The translations under genes were made by a program, and so were the position numbers. The notes below the pieces were generated by a model. The model made no database searches. It saw only the letters and a list, made by a program, of their open reading frames with translations, and was not told the DNA's origin. A stretch of DNA of 64,000 nt, taken from assembly GCA_916610825.1 (NCBI GenBank), contig OU744446.1:6474309-6538308 (forward strand). Direction: 5' to 3'. Positions 38,301 through 50,300 of the stretch are shown here, one piece after another (the first letter of the stretch is position 1; every line of letters begins with the position of its first letter). This DNA comes from Haliclystus octoradiatus. Lineage: Eukaryota > Cnidaria > Staurozoa > Stauromedusae > Haliclystidae.

Positions 38301-41300
38301 AATACAAAATCAGTTAACAGCTGGAAAAGCTCTCTGATTACCCATCTGCAAGGAATTCATTGAGAATAATGAAATTATAGCTTACTTACTATCATTAGTA
38401 CTCATTTAAACCGTATCAATGTTCAAGATTAAACAAGAATTTACAAGCAAAGGATTCGGTTTTATGGCTGTGTGGATACAACATTTACTGAAGAGAAGGA
38501 TTTCTGAATCTATTATAACGAATTGTATTCGACTGGATAAAAGAGAATCAGGAACATTTGTAAGTAGCCTAGGTAATATATAGTGTGACCAACCTATCTC
38601 TAGAAAATTCAATATCTAGAAAAGCTCAAATTCCAGTCAATCACTGCCCCTGTGAAAAAATATTCAGGAATTCAGGATCAGGTCATGAATGTTAAATGGC
38701 CACAATTTTCATGAACTGTTCATAAACTCCAGAATTGTTTTTCGCAGGGGTGGGATATGATGCTTAACAACAGCCGATATGTGGATAATTGACAACTCTG
38801 CGGTCAATCTCTAGAAAAACTATAGCTTTCCAATCAATCTTTAGAAAAACGAGACATTGACAACAATTAAACATCTTTGCTAGAGATCGACTTTTCTATC
38901 AGTCAGCAGGTGCTCTTATATAGCTATGTAATCTATTCGTCAAAGTTGATTTAATCTAGAAGTCAAGATGTACAGAAGAAAAACCAGTTTTTCTGAGCCT
39001 ATCCCCTGCGCAAAACAGTTCAGGAGTTCATGAACAGTTCATGAAAGTTAAATCTCCCTAAATTTTAATGATCTGTTCATGAACTGTCCGTGAAAGCTCA
39101 TGAACAGTTCATGAAAGTTAAATCGCCCTAAGTTTTAATGATCTGTTCATGAACTGTCCGTGAAAGTTCATGAACTGTTCATGAACTCCTGAACCGTTTT
39201 TCACAGGGAATCTTCACATGACTTGTCTGTATTGCCTTTCATCATCATCTTCTTTATTTATTTAAACTGTTTAGCGTAATGTATAAATGCATAAAACACA
39301 AAATAACGAGTAATTAAAATTAATATAATGAATATTCTTTGAGTGTATATAAAAATTGAAACGCTGAAATTATAAACTAATATTGTTAATTTTATTATAG
39401 TGATACTTTGAAGACCTCTACAAAAGCCAAGATTTTGCTACAAGCTGGTCAAGCTCTTACTTTTAACAAATGGTACCTAAATGTCGATAAATATATACTG
39501 GCAAAAGTTTGATGCGATGGAACATAAATCAAAATTTCAATTATAATCTCTGAGAAAAATCGATGCCATTAGAAATCTATATTTTCAGATACTGTATCAT
39601 ACTATTGCCCAAACATGAAAAGAGATGATTGCCTACTTTCCATATTGCCGTGGTGTTTGAGCTACATAATTGATTTGAAACTATCCAATTTTGAAAATAG
39701 AATGAAAACGCAACTGCAAGTTGACATTTAGAATCCCAAGAGAAATAACCCTATAGTGATTGGACTACGCATCAGACTATTAAGAAGAACACTGCCTAAT
39801 TGCCTTGCTGCTTCAAGCAATCTTACAACAATAATATTATTTGAATGGTGAAAGACGTAATGACTTATTCTCATTTTAATCTCCTCACTGGTAGCCTATC
39901 ACTGTACCAGACCTATAGGAGCAATATTGGCTTGTGTAATTTATTCATACCATACTCAGAATATATGTCAAATTCCTTGCATCCTCAAACATGAAACTGT
40001 GTTGTGTACATTTATGGTTATTACTTAATTTATCAAGATTTGTTTTCCAAATGCTCATCAATTATATATTCATACTGTTTAGCTGATTACTTTGATGATT
40101 ATTTAGGCACTATTACCATTTTATTGTATTATATATAACTCCAATCTTTAAACCCACATTTATTATTTACATTCAAAGTTTATAAAATTGCAGTAGGTCT
40201 ATATAGTATGATGTGATGTACTTATTAAAATATTATTTGAGTTGTTTTATTTAACCATTAATTAAAAGAATGACCAACCAGCAGCTGAAAAAATATACTT
40301 TGAAAGTGTCAGTCTGTTGGCTAAAGTATGTGATCAACAGGTATGAAAATGTAAATTTTATCATTAATAAGTGATTAAAGAGCCAACATTGAATGGCGGT
40401 CACTTACAAGCTTAATTTTGAATCAAGCTTAGCGTATTTCAACAATCAATGTAAGTCATGGTTTCAACTTTCAAGCTTCATACACAGACATATGAATGAC
40501 AGTCGCAATCTAAACACATGTGATGCTAAGCACATGGATCGCACCCGTCAATTGTGCTCATTTATTAACTTGTGCTTGGACCATGTTAATGACACCATAA
40601 AATGACAATTGTTTCATATCAAGTTTATATTCATTGATTGACCAATGGCAAAATATAGTGTACATTCAAACCTGATTTAACAGTCACCTGTCTATAGTGG
40701 TCACTCTACAACAATGTCTAAAATAGTCTTTTCTATTATATACAGATACAGGTTCCACTTTTAACCCACTAAAATGCAATTCAAAATTGTCAACAATTTT
40801 CATTGCATTTATGTGTATTTACATTATCCCATACTCCACTTTAATTTTTGCTATGTATCTATTATCTAGGATCAAAGAGTTGTTGCGAAAAATCTTCTCA
40901 GGACAACATTAGAACGGTCATCATTGTCAAACATCAAAGTATGGCATTACCGAATGGTGTTTCAACTTGCTGTGAGTTCAGCTTATACTTACAGTAATAT
41001 CACTTCTCTATTACTGTGGTATTTACCAGGCACGAGAGAGTTCCTTGGAAAAGCTGATTTCCTCGTTTTCTATTGGCTTTAATTCAAAGGAATTAATTGA
41101 AAATACTAAGTTTTCTATTTTCTAGCATTATTCAAAGGGTTTTCCTCTTCTCTTCTTTCATTGACACTTGTGTGTCGGTTCAACATATTCCACTGTTTAT
41201 TATCCGGTGTAGTAATGTGGTTGACCATATCATACCAATTATGAATAAACAGTCCTTCTTTTAGCAAACATATTGCTACCCAAAGAATAAGAAAATCATA

Positions 41301-44300
41301 GTCAGTCACAACTGACAAAGAAGCCCTTGAGTTGAGTTGAGTCCATGAACTGGTCATAAACACCTTTTAAACAGTTGAAGAATAATTCATGAACATTTCA
41401 TGAACTAGTTGATGAACATTAAATGGCCCAATTTTCATGAACTTTTTTCATGAACTGTTCATGAAAATTGGGTCATTCAACGTCCGTGGACTGTTTTCAC
41501 GGGAGAAAAGAGTGGAGGCAGACAGGGTATGTTCCCTAGGGCCAGACCAATTTATAAGGTCAGCAAGGTTTTTCTGATGAATTCTTATTGCGAATCCAAG
41601 TTATTATTTGCAGATATATTTTTGAAAAATGTCCTGAATGGGCGCAAAATATATTTTCGGGATTATATTTGCAAAATCGCTGTGGAAAACAGTAATTTGA
41701 AACATAGCCCTACTAGCTTCTGATGCTGACCTGCGAATGAAGAGGGAGAAAGATTTGATAAGTTTGATACTGGGTAATACAACTGTATTTTGAACACTAT
41801 CACATATTTTTATTTACATTATTTTAAATGAAGTTCATCAATTATACAATAATTGATTGTCCTTTTTCAGGAGAGTCATGTACATGACAAAGAGCTACCT
41901 GTCGCCCTTCAACTCTTGTCCATGCTGGGAGAGGCAACCGCTGACGTCAATGGACATGTTTACGTCAGGTATTAAAAGCTTTGCTTGTTTCAGTCAGTCC
42001 TTTCTAACACTATGAATCTTGGATATACTGTATCTCTACTTAAAACTTACTGAAAACATACATGAGTGAAATGATCTTGGGTAGCCTACTGAAATGGTCC
42101 TGAAATTCACCAAAAACTTTAATGTAGGCTAGATTCTTGCTATTCCACTGAAAAATGCTGAAATGCACCTTAAAATTCAAAAGCTACTGAATTGTGTCCA
42201 ATCCATCCAATTCAGTAAGTTTCCAGTAAGATTTGACCGATTTTGCAAACTTCATAGCGTAATTAATAAATGTTGATTAATAACTTCCCATAGAAACAGT
42301 ATCATATCAATGACTTGTTCGATGTTCTCAACACGTTCATTTCCTAGTTTTTGTAAATGTAATTCATAGAAGATTTCATGCTATTTAATGTATTTATTCT
42401 AATTAATTCTTTAGGTGTTTGTTCACTCTTTCAAAATGTCAAGTAAGTAACCCGTTCATTAATTAATCTCTACTAGTAGCTTTGCAAAATCAATTGAGAT
42501 GATTTTTTCCCGCTTCATTACTTAATGTCTATTGAAGTATGTGGCAATAAATTATAAACTCTACTCCCTGGGATAGTAGGTAATGGTATAGTCAGTCACA
42601 TTATAGGAATGTGTCGTCCCTCTTTAGCCTAACATATTTTCTACACAAAGAACACCACTAATCACGATCAGACATTATGACATAGCTGACAAAGAAGCTT
42701 ATAATTAACGCAATTCATGATAAAATACATTATGAATAGATACAACTTGCCCATAGCCCCATCTAAACATCTCCTTCAGTTGCCAGTGAAGGATGTTTTG
42801 CAAGCTTGGCAGTTGACAGTATGTTAGGCCAGTGCGTTCCTAAAGCATGCCAAAGCATGGCATCATAAGCTGAGTTAAGTCGAGGAATAAGCAGGATAGC
42901 CCCGGGATAAAATTTTGTCTTTGTCTCAAAGTTTGAGATTTAAATTGATTTTACAATCCACAATATCCAGGCATTAATTTGTCAGTAAATGTGTCATTTC
43001 AATCAAAGCGTTTATTTTATGCTGTTACATTTTATGTTTTAGTTATTGCTAATGTCCAAAAGTTATCAAAGATTTGAACAAGAGATTTACAATTTTGAAC
43101 AGTATCTTGCATCTTGTAACTTTCAATCGCCATTTCAACAAGAAAATATTAAAGTTTATTATGGTTCATTGAAAGTATATTGGCATCTTGTCACTGGAAA
43201 GGTACGATTTCTATAGCTACACAAGAGATTTTTAGTAGCTTATACAGATACAGGGTTCGACAAACTTGGGGTTTTCTGGTCTGATAGTGACCTTTATAGA
43301 CAGGATTGATTCAATGGATAATGCCATTTTAGACATTGCTAGAGGGAACACTATAGAGAGGTGGCTGCTGTATGGAGGTAACCGCTATAACAGGTTTGTC
43401 TGTATACATATCTCTATTGGGAGAGCAATTTTGAGTTTTGATTGTGATTTAGATAGATGTATTCAATCTTGACAAGATTGTGGCCAAGCCATAACTCACT
43501 TATGGGAGTAACACAAACAATACAGCATCAAGTTCTACAATCACCTCAGATTCACAAATCTCAAATTCGCAATAAGACACAAATTAATGCCATTGAAATA
43601 CAATACACAGAGGCATTTATTTACAAGAGTTGGGACACTCATGCCATTTTTGTTTCTTTTTGCCTGGACCCGAGCACGTTTTTAACAGTGCGCATGTGCA
43701 GGAGAATGTTATGTGTTTTTTTCAGCCATATTGTATTGTATTTTTTCGTACGTTTCACTTGAAATGATTGAGAACCTTTTTCTGAAAGAACAAAGATGGC
43801 GTCCAAAAATCATGTGACTGGCATCTGTCCAATTGGAGACGATAGTGGTACATAAAAGCATGCTTCAACTCTTGTAAATAATAGCTCTGACAATATACTC
43901 ACAAGACAGGAACAATTTCTACAATGTGATTGACAACAATTATGGATATCAAATAATGTCAGCAGCATGTGCACTGCATGGTTGATTCAATAGAATAATG
44001 TTTTATCATTTGAATTATTGAAGTGGTCAGCAATAGGCAGATGGCTGCTATTTATTATGTCTACACTAAGAGATTGTTGTATCAGACTTGACTATACTAG
44101 AAATCCTTTTTCAATTTATCGTATACAGTCAAACCTGTTATAACAGTCACTGGCCACCTGTCTATAGTGGTCACTTTTACAATGTCTAAAATAATACTTT
44201 CTATTGAATCAAACCTGTATATAAAGGCCACCTGTCTATTATAGTGGTCAATTTATCTACCTATCGTAGTTGGCTGTTATATACAGGTGTATAGCATAAT

Positions 44301-47300
44301 ATGATTGCCTTAATTATGTTATTAAATTTTTCTGTATTGCTTTTGTTTTATCAGGTAAAAAGTGGAAAGAATAGATTGAAAGAACTTCAACACAGTATAC
44401 AAACATTGACTACTGTTGCAGACCATTGTATGTACTTTTGTATAAACAGTGTTAATATATTACTACCATTACTGCAAAATATTTCTATTTTGACTCATTA
44501 TGATATTTAAAAGTTACATTCGGACTCGGTTAATAACCCCTCTTTTAATGTCCCGTCCTACTTAATATCCCCAAGTAAAACGTATTTCTATTTTCCATTT
44601 TCCATACCAACTCTCATATTCTTACCTTGCTTAATATCCCACCTCACTTAATGTCCCACTTTTCATCCGAGGGGGGTATCAAGCTAGTCCAGCTGTATAG
44701 TCAAACCTGTTGTAACCGTCATTTATATACAAAGGAAGAATAGGTTACTCACAGTACCACCAAAAGAAAAGTCACCAAATATGTTGACATTCAAAATTAG
44801 AATACCTGTTAGTCAAGTCACTATATGGTATTACTACTTATACTGTAAATACATTGATTAGAATTGAGTTCAATTTCTTAATTCTATGCTGCTAAATGTT
44901 TATTTGAACAGATACGACATCAAATGATCCCGAAGCTCTTATTTGGTTACCAAAAGAACATCTTTGTATTTTTGTATATCTTGTAAGTACTGTCTTTGAC
45001 ATGGTATAGTCACAGATAGCGCAAAGATTTCTCCGATAATGTTGTGACATATCATCACTGTCATGATCACCAACGGGATGTATTCGGATTATAAACCCTA
45101 ACTGCACTTATTTCTACGCCCATCGTAACACCACCCATTTCGTATGGCTATGGCGGTATGTTCTTTGATACGAATGCCAGACGTTTTAATTTATCTCCTC
45201 TTATGTGTTGGCCTAGCATGCGGACTGTTGACTCTTTATTATTAGTCAAATTTGCTATAACGACCACCTCTATACAGTGGCCACATGTCAATATAGTGGT
45301 CACTCTTGATGTAGTATTGATAGGCCTACATTATGTCAAAAATGGTATTTTCTATTGAATCAACCCTGTATATAAAGGCCATCTGCATATAAAGGTCAAT
45401 TTATGTGTATTTCTTAGCTGGCTGTGATATAAGGGTATCACTGTAGAAGTTGTTTGTAAGAGGGATAATGTTGATTAATACAATAGAATTATCTGCATCT
45501 TTCCTGTATTAGAAAATCTTCTTGGATTGAATTTAAAATACTTTGTATTTGAAAAACTGTTGAAATGTGTGAATTCGACTCATTTTGAAGCATGATGGAT
45601 TGAATTTCAAAGCATAGAAAGAATTAAATCTAAAAGTGATACTTAAAAACAAGAAAACAATCTTGATAATTGCAAACCTTTTGGATTTGTACTTTCCTTA
45701 TGGGAACCAATTTCCCCTGATCCTGCATTTTGTTGCAACCTCATAATGGCTAAATTATGCTGTCCCAAAATTCATATTCTATTATTTTGAATTCTATGCA
45801 TAGACCACTTCAATTTCTCTGGATGCCAGCCAGAACTGTATGCTATAATTATGTATCACTGCTATACTAGCCCCATTTCCTTCCTCTGTCTCAACTCATG
45901 CACTTTCGTTTTGTATTTTGCATAATTAGCTGACAGTGATGCATGCTGTTCAATCTGGTGGGATGGAAAGAGCGTTGAAATATGCAGAAAAGGCTATGCA
46001 ATATGTAGCACGTGTCAAAGGTAAGGTAGATATTGTGTTTGTCTATGTCAATGAGTATTGAGTGAAACAATTGACTAACAGCATGATATGTACTGTATGT
46101 ACTATACTTACCTATTCATACGCCTATACAAATGTATATTCATAGGCTAAAGAACCCTCGCTACAGTGTTAGACAAATAGTTCAGCCTTTCGGAATCTTG
46201 AACACTATTACACATTTTCATCTTAATATGTTGTTGAGGTTTGACCTATACTGGTAAATCAGAAAATTATAAATTTCTTTAGAAGTTGTTCTAGCTTTCT
46301 GGGATCCAAGATTTGAGGATCGGCACTTTTTCGGACCCTTCCTAGATATATATGGATATCGTTTGCAATTTTAATGGCAAAGACAATACACCAAGTATAA
46401 TGACTTGAGAGATTTCTCCTAACTAATTAAGAAAGTAATTAAATTTATTATGAAAGAGGAGTACTGTACATATAGAAATACCGATTTATTCTCAATTTAG
46501 ATGCAACAAAGAAGGTCCTGGAAGGCTAGAGAAATTCAGACGAAAAGTGATATCTTGTTTATTGCCTAAACCTCCACAAAATATCCAGAAGAAAAGTTAA
46601 CTTAGAGTAGTCTATTCAGGAAGTCAGCACTTTCTTTCATTCACCGCTCGAAACCCCTGATTTCAATTTCGTAATTTGCCACTGCAAACTTAGGTCAATT
46701 AACCCATTCGTAAAAATTGAGAACTTTTAGATAAAATATAGGCCTGTCTATAATGATAATAAACGCAGACAATCATTAATTGTACTGTACATGGCTCTGT
46801 GTTTCTGGAATCAAGCACTATTAAGTATATTATTATAGGCCTGTTTTATTGTAGATGATAATTTTGAATTTCAAATAGTTTTTTATTTTTACTTTTAGGT
46901 GACGAGCAGTTACAAGATTTAACATCAACATTCCATATATCTCTTTGTGAGCATTCAGCGGTGGCTCAAATTATTAAGGGGCAAGGAACAATAGCAATTA
47001 AAGAGGTACGTAGGCAGTAGCTTTTTAAATCCATGTGCAACTATAGAACGCTGTCATAAACACTGATAAAAAAAAGTATTCTGAACACTAGAACATTTGC
47101 AGAGCATAGCATAGGGTGGCTAAATGGACTCTAACCGTGCTCTACGCGAACTCAACAATGTTGAGATAGTGTTGAGAAATTGTTGCGTTAGTTTTCCATG
47201 GGTCTTGACACTACCGGCGTGCTAATATTAAAGAAGAAAGTATAATTATTTGTATTGTTATTTGTTTATGATTTATGATCAATTTTAGATTAATTCAGCA

Positions 47301-50300
47301 TATCAATTGTCAATCAATGATTCAAAATATTCTGTTCAACATAAGGCGGTTGTTCATACCCTACTTGTAAGTATTTTAATCTTATGCAATTTGTAGCTGT
47401 AATCTCCAAAAGTTAAGTTAATAAAAAATTTTAGAATATAATTTTTTTCATCGACCTATGAAAAACTTTTAATATTCAGGTTTTTCATATTTTATAGATA
47501 TTTTTTAGCATTTATCTTTTACTCATTTTTTTTTTCAGGGACTTTATGGGACATCTATGAACTTGATGGTAGAAGCAGAACGTCATTTTAGAATTGCAAT
47601 GCAGGTACGATTATAAAATGTGGCTTGAAGGTATTTTGTTTCGCTTTGTTAATTTAGATCAAACTTGCGGCACATCGTCAGTCTTTGTTTTATCCTCATT
47701 GCATTTCAATGAGTACCATTATTATGATGTCAGTTACAAATTTTCCATGTGGAATTGCGTCAATAGAGAGTTGGGAAACATATAGCTTTATAGGAACAAG
47801 TATGTCTTTGTCACTACTGACACCAAACTCATGATGAAAAATCATGAAATATTATGGTATTTTCACATTTTAACATTGTGAATATGGATGTTTACATGGT
47901 TTCGCAAGGGTGAGCCCTACTCTCAGCAAATGAACATTGAATAAACTGTTTTTCATGAACCATTTCATGAACCTGGAACCATTGCGTCAATAGAGAGTTG
48001 GGAAACATATAGCTTCATAGGAACAATTATGTCCTTGTCACTGCTGACACCAAAACCATGAAAAAGCATGAAATGTTATTTCATTTTCATATTTTAACAT
48101 TGTGAATATGGATGTTTACATGGTTTCGCAAGGGTGAGCCCTACTCTCAGCAAATGAACATTGAATAAACTGTTTTTCATGAACCATTTCATGAACCTGG
48201 AACCATTTACCGCCATTGAACAGTGTACTGAGTGTATGAACTATTTATGACGTTTATGAGGTATACTGAACAGTTCAAGTCAAAAACGTGTTTGTAAGAG
48301 TGAGCCCTACTATCAGCTAATGAACAGCTCTTGAATCAGCATCAAGAATCGGCATCAAGAATCGAGAGCTTTATTTCATCATATGTAATTAAAGGATAGT
48401 GTAGTTTAACAAATGTAACATTGTATTCCTCGTTTATATGTCTCAAATAAATCTCTATCATCATCATCATCATCAACAGTTCATGAACTGCTTTGATGTG
48501 ATAAGGTGTTCATGGACAGTTTATGAAGTCATAAAATTTGTTCGCAAAGGTGAGCCCTACTCTCAGATAAATGGATATGCAATGATTTATTTTCATGAAC
48601 CATGTCATGAACCTGGCGCCATTTAAAATTAATGAACAGTTCATGGATTCAATGATTTTCAGTGATTTTTTTGCCTTCTTGCCATCTTTTCTGTTTTCTA
48701 TTATTTCTGTTTGTTTTTATTCCAGTTATCGAATCCTACTTCATCGGTGTATTGTGTTGCTGCATTGAATCTATTAATTATATATGTTAGACACAGTGAA
48801 GAAGGAAAAGCTGGGGTAAATGTTTAATAATATCTGAATATTCCATGATATATAGTTTCACCCATTTTTAAATGCAAATTTTGTTTTTCTTAGCTTGAAC
48901 AAGTCATGAATAGTTTAGATTCTACGACAATAACAAGGTAAATAATAAATATGCGTTTCACCTAATAAACAATAACAGTAGCATTCTTATCTTGCGGCCT
49001 TGGTGTAGTGGCTAGGGTGTTGGACCACGGCCCGCAGGGTCTCGGGTTCAATCCCTGTCCGAAGCACTATAGGTTGGCGTCAGGAAGGGCATCCGGCTAT
49101 TAAACGTACACAAGCTTCAAAATACTAACAAATTAACCAACCACCCCGGTGAAAAAAAGCTGTAAGCTTACCCGGTTCGTGGAAAAATGATAAATAAAAA
49201 AAAAAAATAAATAAAAAAAATACTATTGCTTTTCAACTTATAATGCGCATCTTAGTGCTTTTGAGTTAAAATATATACAACATTACATTATAATAATAAT
49301 ATTCTGTATGGTGGAAGAGTCAAGTAATACACATTCTTTATTGTGACTGTCAATTTTTAAGTTTATAACTTATATAAATGATTGATGATGCTTCCGCTCA
49401 TACGTATTATCATAGTTTGATATTATGATTCTACTAAAGTAAAATATTACGGAGTTTATATTTTGAAGAAAAATAAATCCTATTTTTACTATCATGACTG
49501 CTCTTAGCATTTATCAATGTGTTGCACTCCTCCATAAATAGAAAAGATCTGGAGGCCTTGGACGGTAGAGACTGTCCGGAATACTGTTAGATTTAGCATT
49601 GCACTTTCTTCTTTTTTCTATTTTAGCTCTCAAGTTTTCCATGCTAGTTACTTCTATATACGTGGCCTTCAATCGTTTTTCTCATCTAACTTTCATGAGG
49701 CCAAGTAAGTATTTGTGCGTCGGGATTTGTGTATATAATGATATCACCATCGCCATCTGCGAATATTTCACCATGATAGTAGGTTTTATTATGAAAGAGT
49801 ATACCATGAGTAATTGCGGCGTAATTTTGGACATGGAAAATTGGACCTATCTGCCTTAAAATCTGTTGAAATTGATCTGCAGTTTCACCACGGCTGAGAT
49901 CAGTAAAGAGCATACACAATTATTGCTCTTACTGAAATCTGAGTGAATTCTCTTGTCCGTATATGATAGCCTAGTTGCCATCTCTGTTCCTTGATCTTGA
50001 GAAATGTGGAGCATATCAATCTACGTCTAATAAACATCAGAAAAAATATAATACAAAGGAACCCGCTTAAGTGCAATTCGGATAAGTGAAACCTCGCTTA
50101 TATACAACCTGACTTCAAAACTCGATTGAGTGCCAATTCGGATATATATATTATATACATATTTTATTGTTATAGAAAATTCCTTCGTGAAGCATTGAAA
50201 CTTGGTAATGTTGAAGATATAAATCGCATCACTGCCAGTTCATTAGTTCTTCTCGGTCACACTGTTACATACATGGGAAATCCACAGGTAACAATGTTGT

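Noticed and set aside
38417-38570. Possible MAU2 exon near 38436
   Set aside because: No frame matches the expected MAU2 segment and phases do not fit; the micro-exon at 37242 fits better.
48994-49070. Functional tRNA gene
   Set aside because: The A and B boxes are present but the sequence continues into a SINE body and A-rich tail, and no complete cloverleaf was seen.
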